From: an uncultured Clostridia bacterium
Lineage (GTDB): Bacteria > Bacillota > Clostridia > Oscillospirales > Acutalibacteraceae
Reading direction: 5' to 3'
Length of the DNA stretch: 13,334 nt
Assembly (NCBI GenBank): GCA_947628595.1
Contig: CANRAN010000023.1
Coordinates: 1 to 13,334 of the forward strand
A program made the position numbers and the translations under genes. Below are positions 5,880 to 13,334 of this stretch, in pieces (position 1 is the stretch's first letter; each line of letters begins with the position of its first letter). Under the pieces are notes generated by a model. It was not told the origin of the DNA. It did no database searches and saw nothing but the letters and a program-made list of their open reading frames with translations.

Positions 5880-6944
5880 TTGGAGTTGATTTTTACGGAT
5901 ATAGCGTTGCTGATAATTATAGGAGTATTACTTTTTGAGCTTATTATACTCATACATGAGGGCGGACATTTTGTTACAGCAAAGCTCTGCGGTGTAAAGG
6001 TAAATGAGTTCGCACTCGGTATGGGACCCAAAATAATAAAATTTCAAAAGGGAGAAACACTGTACTCACTAAGATTATTTCCTATCGGCGGATTTTGTGC
6101 CATGGAGGGTGAAGACAGTGAAAGTGATGATAACAGGGCATTTGGCAACAAAAAGGTCTGGCAGAGAATGATTATTGTGGTTGCCGGGGCTGTCATGAAT
6201 ATAATACTCGGACTTGTTCTGATGATGATCACGCTTGTACCGAATAAATATTTTGCATCCTCAACAGTAGCTGTATTTGCGGACAACGCAACCTCAAACC
6301 AACAGCTCAAGGTTGGAGATGAGATAACAAAAATAAACGGTTACGATATAATTACCTCCACGGATATGAGCTTTGCATTTGCGACTGCTAAATCAAACAA
6401 GCTCAGTATGACGGTTAAGCGTGACGGGGAGTATGTTGATCTTACAGATGTACAGCTTCCGACAGTGGAGAGTGATGGCAAGGAGATATTACAGCTTGAT
6501 TTTAAGGTTTTAGCGATAGAGAATAATTTTGGTAATCTCGTGTCGCAGACATTTTTATCAACCGTATCGACCGTCAGAATGGTATGGGCAAGTCTTGCAG
6601 GACTTGTTACAGGACAGTTTGGTCTTAATGAAGTATCGGGACCTGTGGGAATGACATCCGCAATAACTCAGGCAACCGCAAGCGGACTTGAAACGAGTTT
6701 TTGGGACGGACTGCTAAACCTCATCTATATCATGATGATAATCACAGTGAATCTCGGTGTTGTAAATCTGCTTCCGATACCGGCTCTTGACGGTGGAAGG
6801 CTTGTATTCCTTATAATAGAGGCAATACGCAGAAAACCTATAAAACCTGAGCATGAGGGCTATGTTCACGCCATAGGAATGCTTGTATTATTTGCATTTA
6901 TGATAATAATTTCTATCAAGGATGTAATTCAGCTTATTTTTTAG
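5880..6944 (+). CDS. rseP: RIP-type zinc metalloprotease (site-2 protease, RseP/RasP family)
   Basis: Intramembrane protease that cuts membrane-embedded substrates such as anti-sigma factors and signal-peptide remnants. The 354 residues show the zinc site HEGGH (H26, E27, H30) in the first membrane helix, with HEGGH in place of the more usual HEFGH or HELGH. A second helix follows (MIIVVAGAVMNIILGLVLMMI), then one PDZ domain (around residues 125-200, with LKVGDEITKINGYDI). The C-terminal LLPIPALDGGRL motif holds the third zinc ligand, D304, and a final helix ends the protein. It has the typical layout of short clostridial members. The start is uncertain: TTG 5880 lies 2 bases after the dxr stop and lacks a good ribosome site, while GGAG (5882-5885) lies inside the first codons. 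Dense packing with dxr suggests coupled translation. Confidence 0.93.
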   Translation: MELIFTDIALLIIIGVLLFELIILIHEGGHFVTAKLCGVKVNEFALGMGPKIIKFQKGETLYSLRLFPIGGFCAMEGEDSESDDNRAFGNKKVWQRMIIVVAGAVMNIILGLVLMMITLVPNKYFASSTVAVFADNATSNQQLKVGDEITKINGYDIITSTDMSFAFATAKSNKLSMTVKRDGEYVDLTDVQLPTVESDGKEILQLDFKVLAIENNFGNLVSQTFLSTVSTVRMVWASLAGLVTGQFGLNEVSGPVGMTSAITQATASGLETSFWDGLLNLIYIMMIITVNLGVVNLLPIPALDGGRLVFLIIEAIRRKPIKPEHEGYVHAIGMLVLFAFMIIISIKDVIQLIF

Positions 6945-6960
6945 ACGGAGTTGAAAGGCT

Positions 6961-8010
6961 ATGAAAAGGAGACAAACAAGACAGATAAAGCTTGGGAATA
7001 CAAGTATCGGAGGAAATTCCGATATCACTGTACAGTCTATGCTTAATATACCGGCATCTGATATAGAGGAGAGCGTAAGACAGGCTGTCGAGCTTGAAAG
7101 GGCAGGCTGTGATATAATAAGGATAGCAGTACCGGATAAGGCGGCAATACAGCTTATTCCGGCTATAAAGGATAAGGTAAGTGTACCGCTTGTTGCGGAT
7201 ATTCATTTTGATTACAGACTTGCCTTGGAATCTGCCGCCGCAGGTATAGACAAAATAAGGATAAATCCCGGGAATATCGGTGATGATTCAAGGGTAAAGC
7301 AGGTAGCTGATGAATGTAGAAAAAGGAATATTCCGATAAGGATCGGTGTAAATTCCGGCTCACTCGAAAAGCATATTCTTGCAAAATACGGCAGACCTAC
7401 TCCACAGGCACTATGTGACAGTGCGCTTTATCATGCATCACTTCTTGAAAAATTTGATTTTTATGATATAGTTCTATCAATGAAATCCTCGGATGTGGAA
7501 TTTATGACTCAGGCATACAGGCTTGCCGCCGAAAGGTGCGATTATCCGCTTCATCTTGGTGTTACCGAGGCAGGAACGGAGAGAATGGGAATAATAAAAT
7601 CATCAATAGGTATAGGCTCACTTTTGCTCGATGGGATAGGCGATACGATAAGGGTATCGTTGACTGACGATCCCATAAAGGAGGTTTATGCGGCAAGGGA
7701 TATCCTAAAATCACTCGGTCTGAAAAAGGACGGAGTGCGTTTTGTATCCTGTCCTACCTGTGGAAGAACAAAAATTGACCTCATAGGTATAGCAAAGCGG
7801 GCTGAGGAACTCCTCAGGGATTGCAAAAAAAATATAACCGTTGCGATAATGGGCTGCGTTGTAAACGGACCGGGAGAGGCAAAAGAGGCTGATATCGGAA
7901 TAGCCGGCGGAAAAAATGAGGGTCTTATATTCAAAAAGGGTGAGGTAATAAGAAAGGTTCCCGAGAGTGAGCTTCTTTCAGAACTTATGAAAGAAATAGA
8001 TATGATGTGA
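6961..8010 (+). CDS. ispG: 4-hydroxy-3-methylbut-2-en-1-yl diphosphate synthase (IspG/GcpE)
   Basis: Reductively opens methylerythritol cyclodiphosphate to HMBPP, the next-to-last step of the MEP pathway, using a [4Fe-4S] cluster and reduced flavodoxin or ferredoxin. The 349 residues form the shorter bacterial type. The TIM-barrel half includes VQSMLN, GCDIIRIAVPD, PLVADIHFDYRLAL, IDKIRINPGNIG and IRIGVNSGSLE. The cluster-binding half has C264 and C267 (SCPTCGRT), C299 and E306 (GCVVNGPGEAKEADIGIAGG). These match the three cysteines and glutamate of the family. The start is ATG 6961, 16 bases after rseP, with GGAG at 6947-6950 and AAAGG just before the ATG. It belongs to the same operon as dxr and uppS. 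Confidence 0.97.
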   Translation: MKRRQTRQIKLGNTSIGGNSDITVQSMLNIPASDIEESVRQAVELERAGCDIIRIAVPDKAAIQLIPAIKDKVSVPLVADIHFDYRLALESAAAGIDKIRINPGNIGDDSRVKQVADECRKRNIPIRIGVNSGSLEKHILAKYGRPTPQALCDSALYHASLLEKFDFYDIVLSMKSSDVEFMTQAYRLAAERCDYPLHLGVTEAGTERMGIIKSSIGIGSLLLDGIGDTIRVSLTDDPIKEVYAARDILKSLGLKKDGVRFVSCPTCGRTKIDLIGIAKRAEELLRDCKKNITVAIMGCVVNGPGEAKEADIGIAGGKNEGLIFKKGEVIRKVPESELLSELMKEIDMM

Positions 8011-8065
8011 TATATACGTCTGATTGCATACCGATGAGGTGCGATTGGCTTTGAATATGATAAAA

Positions 8066-8071
8066 GAGGAG
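8066..8071 (+). promoter_or_regulatory. Ribosome binding site supporting the TTG start of polC
   Basis: GAGGAG ends 5 bases before TTG 8077, and no in-frame ATG or GTG lies at a usable distance. The protein then begins MKSFADLF. Confidence 0.7.
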
Positions 8072-8076
8072 ATATT

Positions 8077-11000
8077 TTGAAAAGCTTTGCAGATTTATTT
8101 CAGAAATATGTTGATATAAGAAAAATTAAAAAAAGCATAATTGAAAGTGAAATACGAAATGTAGAAATAGATAACATAAAACGCTCAATGGTTATTGAGG
8201 CGGAATGTTCTGAGCTTATAGCAAGGGCGGATATATTTGCGGCGGAGGATATGATGAGGGGCAGCGTGCTTGAATTATCCTCCTGCACCTTTTCTCCACA
8301 CTATGACAGTGAGCTTTTCGATGTAGGGTATTATCCTGAGCTTGTGCTTGAACTTAAAAGGAGGAATGCATCCCTCAACGGAACACTTAATGATTCCGAA
8401 ATTACTCTTGACGGGAGTACACTCAGAGTGGAGCTTAAGCATGGGGGAAAGGATATTCTTGTAAGACAGAAATTTGACAGGAATTTATCAGATCTTATAA
8501 AAAGTGAGTTCGGTATTTCCGTAGATGTTGAATTTTGCGGTATGCTGACGGTTGACGGAGAAAGCGAGCAGTATATAGAAAGGCAGAAGAAAATTGAGGA
8601 AAGAGTTATCCGTGAAATGCAGATCGAGCAAATGGAAAATTATGAGTCTATGATGAATACTGCTAATGAAAGAAAGGCGGCAGCAGATAAAAAGCAGATA
8701 AATCTTTCACCAACGATAACACCGAAAATAGAATTTCGTGATGAAAGTAATATGATACCGACCTATGCCCCGGAAAGTGCAAACCCTATATACGGTTCTC
8801 CGATACATGGGGATGTTACACCGCTTAACAGACTTACAGAAAATTCGGGAAAGGTTATTATCTGGGGTGAAATTTTTGATATAGAAATAGTTGATATGAA
8901 AAAGGATCCAAAAACTAAGATAATAACCATAACCATAACCGATTATAGGGGTTCAACATTTGTAAAACTTATATCCGGCATAGACAGGTGCAGGGCTGTA
9001 ACGGAGCTTAAAAAGGGCATGAGCATACTCGTGCGGGGAGAGGCAAAGTATGATGACTTCAAAAAGGATATCAGTGTTATGGCTGCGGCTATAAGCACGG
9101 TTGCGGTTCCAAAGGTAGTTGATAGGGCGGAGAAAAAGAGAGTAGAGCTGCATTTGCACACAAATATGTCGGCAATGGACGGTATGACAAGTGCCGGTGA
9201 CCTTGTAAAGAGAGCAAATGAGTGGGGAATGTCTGCGATTGCGATAACCGACCATGGTGTTGCACAGGCATATCCCGATGCGATGAATGCCTGCGATGCT
9301 ATAAATAAGAAGGGCGGAGATTTCAAGGTAATATACGGAATTGAGGCTTATTTTATAAATGATCAGGCATCCTCAGCAGTTGTCGGAAATTCGGATATAC
9401 CGCTTGACGGAGAATTTGTTGTTTTTGATATAGAAACCACGGGACTGAATGCAAAGAAAGACAAAATTACCGAGATAGGAGCATTCAAGGTTATAAATGG
9501 TGAAATTCAAGACAGATTTTCAACATTTGTAAATCCTGAAAGACATATTCCCGGAAAGATAACGGAACTTACGGGAATTACAGATGAAATGGTTGCCGAT
9601 GCACCCTCTGAGAGTGAGGCGGTTAAGGCATTTCTTGATTACTGCGGAGAAAATGCTGTGGTTGCAGCACATAATGCGAGCTTTGATACCTCGTTTATAA
9701 AAATAGCGGCGGAGAGGAACGGACTTCCGTACACCCTGACGCATATTGATACGCTTGCAATATCGAGGGGAATGTTTACTCAGCTTAATAAGCATAAGCT
9801 TGACAGCATAGCAAAATTCCTAAAGCTCGGTGATTTCAACCACCACAGAGCCTATGATGATGCCAATATGCTCGCAAGGATATTTCAGGTAATGCTCAGG
9901 AAGCTTTCCGAGGACTATGACGTAAAGACTGTTGCGGAAATAAATGATGCAATAGGAAGGCCCGATTATAAATCCTATAAATCCTATCATCAGATAATAC
10001 TTGCAAAAAATCAGCTCGGACTTAAAAATCTGTATAAGCTTATATCAAAAGCACATATCAATTATTTTTACAAAAAACCGCTTATTCCACGTTCTGAGCT
10101 TGTAAAGCACAGAAGCGGACTTATTGTTGGAAGTGCCTGTGAAGCCGGAGAGCTTTTCAGGGCGATAGTCGAGGGCAAGGACAGGGAGGAGCTTAAGAAA
10201 ATTGCTTCTTTCTATGATTATCTTGAAATACAGCCGATAGGCAATAATATGTATATGCTCAGAAACGGTACAGTAAATTCCGTTGAGGAATTACAGGATT
10301 TCAATAAGACGGTTGTAAGCCTTGGTGAGGAGCTTGATATACCTGTTGTTGCAACCTGTGATGTGCATTTTATGGACCCGTATCAGAGTGAATACAGAAA
10401 GGTACTCATGACCTCACAGGGCTTTTCAGATGCCTCTGAGCAGGCACCGCTATATCTCAGAAATACGGAGGAAATGCTCAGGGAATTTGAATATCTCGGC
10501 AAGGAAAAGGCTTATGAAGTAGTAGTTGAAAATACAAATAAGATCGCAGATATGGTAGAAAAGCTTCGTGCCGTACCAAAAGGTAATTTTCCACCGTTTA
10601 TTCCTGGTGCAGAGGAGGATCTAACAAGGATAACATGGGAAAAGGCAAAGAGTATATACGGAGATCCGCTGCCTGAAATTGTCAAGGCAAGAATTGATAA
10701 GGAGCTTAATTCAATCATAAAAAACGGATTTTCCGTTCTCTATATGACAGCACAAAAGCTTGTTGCAAATTCAAACGAAAACGGATATCTTGTCGGCTCA
10801 CGTGGATCTGTGGGTTCGTCCTTTGTTGCTACGATGTCGGGAATTTCAGAGGTAAATCCGCTTTGCCCGCATTACGTATGCCCTAAATGTCAAAACAGTG
10901 AATTTTTTACAGACGGAAGTGTAGGCTCAGGCTTTGACCTGCCGCCTAAAAAATGCCCTAACTGCGGAGCTGATTATCTGCGTGACGGGCATGATATCCC

Positions 11001-12480
11001 ATTTGAAACCTTCCTTGGCTTTAAGGGTGATAAGACCCCCGATATCGACCTTAACTTTGCCGGGGAGTATCAAACACGCTCACACAGATATACTGAAGAA
11101 CTTTTCGGAAAGGAAAACGTGTTTAAAGCAGGAACAATAGGCACAATAGCGGACAAAACAGCAATAGGATTTGTCAGAAGCTATGCAGAGAAAACCGGTG
11201 TCACAGTAAATAAGGCGGAGGAGCTTCGCCTTGCCATGGGCTGTACGGGTGTACGCAGAACAACAGGTCAGCATCCGGCAGGAATGGTTGTTGTCCCGAG
11301 AATGAATGATATCTATGAGTTTTGTCCGATACAAAGACCGGCAAACGATCAGAAAACGGATATCATAACAACACACTTTGATTTCCATTCGATACATGAT
11401 ACTGTATGTAAGCTTGATGAGCTTGGACATGATGTCCCGACAACCTACCATTATCTTGAGGAATATACAGGAATAAATGTAATGGATGTTTCGATGAGTG
11501 ACCCCGAGGTAATGTCACTTTTCACTTCAACAAAGGCACTCGGCGTTACACCTGAGGATATAGATTCAGAAACGGGTACGTTTGCACTCCCCGAAATGGG
11601 TACAAAATTTGTACGGGGAATGCTTGTGGAAACACAGCCCAAAACTTTTTCCGATCTGCTTCAGATATCTGGACTTTCACATGGTACGGATGTATGGATA
11701 GGAAACGCAGCCGAGCTTATACAGAAAAAAATATGTACAATTTCCGAGGTTATCGGAACAAGGGATAATATCATGGTTTATCTTATGCATAAAGGGCTTG
11801 AACCCGATATGGCATTCAAGATAATGGAGATTGTCCGAAAGGGCAACGCCACAAAGCTTTTGACAGAGGAGCATATAAGGGCGATGAAAGAGCATGATGT
11901 TCCGCAGTGGTATATTGATTCCTGTATGAAGATAAAATATATGTTCCCAAAGGCTCATGCCGCCGCATATATGATTGCAACACTCAGGCTCGGCTGGTAT
12001 AAGGTACACAGACCGAAAGAATATTATGCTGCATACTTTACCGTTAAGAACGATGATTTTGATGCTGCACTCGTGTGTAAAGGGCGTGATGCAGTGAGAA
12101 GTAAAATGCTCGATCTTAACAAAAGGATACAGGACAGAGAAATCAAAACCACCGCAAAGGACGAGGGAACGTATGCTATGCTGCAAATAGTCAATGAAAT
12201 GCTCGCAAGAGGTATTGAGGTACTGCCTGTTGATATATATAAATCCGATGCAAAAAAATTTATTGTCGAGGGAGAAAAAATAAGGCTTCCTTTTGTCGCT
12301 CTTTCGGGAGTAGGCGAAGCGGCTGCATATTCCCTTGCGAATGCAAGAAATGGCGGGGAGTTTATCTCCATTGAAGATTTCCACGAACGTGCAAAGGTTT
12401 CAAAAGCGGTTATAGATTTGCTAAGAGAAACAGGAGCATTCGGAAATCTTCCCGAAAGCAGTCAGCTTACGCTTTTCTGA
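8077..12480 (+). CDS. polC: DNA polymerase III alpha subunit, PolC type with built-in proofreading exonuclease
   Basis: The main replicative DNA polymerase of low-GC Gram-positive bacteria, extending DNA with the sliding clamp. The 1467 residues are full length. In order: an N-terminal domain (about 1-255), an OB fold (about 256-345), and a PHP domain starting at LHLHTN (H359, H361; D392, H393). The PHP domain is interrupted by a DnaQ-like exonuclease with FDIETTG (D451, E453), HNASFD (532-537) and HRAYDDA (590-596). PHP resumes with ACEAGELFRA and ATCDVHFMDP. The polymerase core has GSRGSVGSSF, a zinc site C935/C938/C960/C963 and catalytic DIDLN (D989, D991). The protein ends in QLTLF, a clamp-binding motif. 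TTG 8077 follows GAGGAG (8066-8071) by 5 bases. It lies 66 bases after ispG. Confidence 0.97.
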   Translation: MKSFADLFQKYVDIRKIKKSIIESEIRNVEIDNIKRSMVIEAECSELIARADIFAAEDMMRGSVLELSSCTFSPHYDSELFDVGYYPELVLELKRRNASLNGTLNDSEITLDGSTLRVELKHGGKDILVRQKFDRNLSDLIKSEFGISVDVEFCGMLTVDGESEQYIERQKKIEERVIREMQIEQMENYESMMNTANERKAAADKKQINLSPTITPKIEFRDESNMIPTYAPESANPIYGSPIHGDVTPLNRLTENSGKVIIWGEIFDIEIVDMKKDPKTKIITITITDYRGSTFVKLISGIDRCRAVTELKKGMSILVRGEAKYDDFKKDISVMAAAISTVAVPKVVDRAEKKRVELHLHTNMSAMDGMTSAGDLVKRANEWGMSAIAITDHGVAQAYPDAMNACDAINKKGGDFKVIYGIEAYFINDQASSAVVGNSDIPLDGEFVVFDIETTGLNAKKDKITEIGAFKVINGEIQDRFSTFVNPERHIPGKITELTGITDEMVADAPSESEAVKAFLDYCGENAVVAAHNASFDTSFIKIAAERNGLPYTLTHIDTLAISRGMFTQLNKHKLDSIAKFLKLGDFNHHRAYDDANMLARIFQVMLRKLSEDYDVKTVAEINDAIGRPDYKSYKSYHQIILAKNQLGLKNLYKLISKAHINYFYKKPLIPRSELVKHRSGLIVGSACEAGELFRAIVEGKDREELKKIASFYDYLEIQPIGNNMYMLRNGTVNSVEELQDFNKTVVSLGEELDIPVVATCDVHFMDPYQSEYRKVLMTSQGFSDASEQAPLYLRNTEEMLREFEYLGKEKAYEVVVENTNKIADMVEKLRAVPKGNFPPFIPGAEEDLTRITWEKAKSIYGDPLPEIVKARIDKELNSIIKNGFSVLYMTAQKLVANSNENGYLVGSRGSVGSSFVATMSGISEVNPLCPHYVCPKCQNSEFFTDGSVGSGFDLPPKKCPNCGADYLRDGHDIPFETFLGFKGDKTPDIDLNFAGEYQTRSHRYTEELFGKENVFKAGTIGTIADKTAIGFVRSYAEKTGVTVNKAEELRLAMGCTGVRRTTGQHPAGMVVVPRMNDIYEFCPIQRPANDQKTDIITTHFDFHSIHDTVCKLDELGHDVPTTYHYLEEYTGINVMDVSMSDPEVMSLFTSTKALGVTPEDIDSETGTFALPEMGTKFVRGMLVETQPKTFSDLLQISGLSHGTDVWIGNAAELIQKKICTISEVIGTRDNIMVYLMHKGLEPDMAFKIMEIVRKGNATKLLTEEHIRAMKEHDVPQWYIDSCMKIKYMFPKAHAAAYMIATLRLGWYKVHRPKEYYAAYFTVKNDDFDAALVCKGRDAVRSKMLDLNKRIQDREIKTTAKDEGTYAMLQIVNEMLARGIEVLPVDIYKSDAKKFIVEGEKIRLPFVALSGVGEAAAYSLANARNGGEFISIEDFHERAKVSKAVIDLLRETGAFGNLPESSQLTLF

Positions 12481-12513
12481 GTAAGGAGGAGAAATTATAC
12501 TTTGGAGGAAAAA

Positions 12514-13334
12514 ATGGATACAGATGTAAATATTGATATAGAGAAAAATATACCTGTCATAATGCTCAGGGGTGTTGTAGTATTTCCGGGGTCTATTCTT
12601 CATTTTGATGTTGCAAGGAGTAAATCCGTAAATGCACTGACCGAGGCTATGAATAACGGACAACTCGTGTTTATCACATCACAGAAGCAGCCGATGGACA
12701 ATGATCCAAGTCCCGAGGAGCTTTTCAGGACAGGAGTTTTCGCTAAGATTATGCAGACGGCAACATTATCAGAAAATTATCTGAGGGTTGTAATAAAGGG
12801 ATTCAGCAGAGCAGAGTCACTAAGCATGAAAAATATGGATTCGTATTACACTGCCGATATAAAGATCCTTAAAACTAAACCTGTTCAAGCACCGTTAAGG
12901 GCTGAAGCTTTGGTCGATATGGCAATAGATGCTATGGAAGAATATGCCACAGTGAATCCAAGGCTCCCACAGGATATATTGCTAACTGCAAGGAACATGA
13001 CAGAGCCGGGAAAACTTGCGGATTTTATAGCAGATAATATTTTGAGGGATTATAAGAATAAGCAGATTGTACTTGAAGCACTTGACGAAGAGGATCGTAT
13101 GCTCAAGCTTTTGAATCTGCTTGCACATGATGTCAGCATTATTGAGATAGAAACTAAGCTTAACGAAAAAACCAAGGAAAATATAGATAATAATCAGAGG
13201 GAGTATTATCTCAGGGAAAGAATGAGGGCAATACAGGACGAGCTCGGCGAAAAAGACGGCAGTGACGATGAAATACTCGACTATTTGTTTAGAATAGATA
13301 CTCTCAGAACCACGGAAGAGAATAAGGAAAAACT
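12514..13334 (+). CDS. lon: Lon ATP-dependent protease, N-terminal part; cut by the window edge
   Basis: Lon is a cytoplasmic AAA+ serine protease that degrades damaged and short-lived regulatory proteins. Only 273 complete codons are present of a protein usually near 780-810 residues. The ATPase and Ser-Lys protease domains lie outside the window. The N-terminal substrate-binding domain opens with IPVIMLRGVVVFPG, the usual family start. The coiled linker bears REYYLREKMRAIQDELGE (from residue 229), a Lon hallmark. ATG 12514 has GGAGGA at 12504-12509 (4 bases away). An in-frame TTG at 12502 with the stronger AAGGAGGAG (12483-12491) would add MEEK. The gene begins 33 bases after polC with no terminator between, so it may share that transcript. 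A separate stress promoter inside polC cannot be excluded. Confidence 0.93.
   Translation, partial: MDTDVNIDIEKNIPVIMLRGVVVFPGSILHFDVARSKSVNALTEAMNNGQLVFITSQKQPMDNDPSPEELFRTGVFAKIMQTATLSENYLRVVIKGFSRAESLSMKNMDSYYTADIKILKTKPVQAPLRAEALVDMAIDAMEEYATVNPRLPQDILLTARNMTEPGKLADFIADNILRDYKNKQIVLEALDEEDRMLKLLNLLAHDVSIIEIETKLNEKTKENIDNNQREYYLRERMRAIQDELGEKDGSDDEILDYLFRIDTLRTTEENKEK

Noticed and set aside
8011..8076. A tiny ORF (MRCDWL) and promoter-like TATGAT in the ispG-polC gap
   Set aside because: The ORF has no ribosome site, and the -10-like box has no matching -35 at 16-18 bases; the gap looks like a simple operon spacer.
11588..11619. Nested inverted repeat in polC (GTACAAA-A-TTTGTAC flanked by TCCCC/GGGGA)
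   Set aside because: It encodes conserved polymerase sequence (EMGTKFVRGM) far from any gene end, so chance is the simplest explanation.
11677..12384. A 235-codon open frame on the - strand
   Set aside because: It is antisense to the conserved C-terminal part of polC, has no ribosome site and shows no recognisable motif.

Overview
The window is a stretch of core bacterial chromosome. It most likely comes from a low-to-moderate GC Gram-positive anaerobe of the class Clostridia, perhaps Oscillospiraceae or Ruminococcus-like. The evidence is a PolC-type replicase, a single-chain glycyl-tRNA synthetase, strong purine-rich Shine-Dalgarno sites, several TTG and GTG starts, and the Firmicute gene order pyrH-frr-uppS-cdsA-dxr-rseP-ispG-polC. 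Placement below class level is inference.

Layout: glyS (glycyl-tRNA synthetase) runs leftwards off the window from its start at 1237. A 373-base AT-rich divergent spacer (1238-1610) follows, with one good promoter for glyS and one for pyrH. All remaining genes read rightwards. pyrH (UMP kinase) and frr (ribosome recycling factor) form the first block, followed by a strong GC-rich hairpin and a 280-base structured spacer. The second block is tightly packed: uppS, cdsA, dxr, rseP and ispG have gaps of 0 to 16 bases, then polC follows after 66 bases. lon begins 33 bases after polC and runs off the right end.

The genes serve growth. dxr and ispG are steps of the MEP isoprenoid pathway. uppS turns its products into the undecaprenyl carrier lipid for cell-wall synthesis, cdsA makes CDP-diacylglycerol for phospholipids, and rseP is a membrane site-2 protease. 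pyrH supplies pyrimidine nucleotides, frr recycles ribosomes, polC copies the chromosome, and lon degrades damaged or regulatory proteins.

No phage, transposon, CRISPR array, tRNA or rRNA gene, or defence system was seen. The one region not explained by known genes is the frr-uppS spacer. It holds an 11-bp inverted repeat enclosing about 150 bases with several smaller nested hairpins, and could be an undescribed structured RNA or a miniature element. Two departures from the textbook neighbourhood are that rpsB-tsf are not upstream of pyrH (glyS is there, divergent) and that lon, not rimP-nusA, follows polC.
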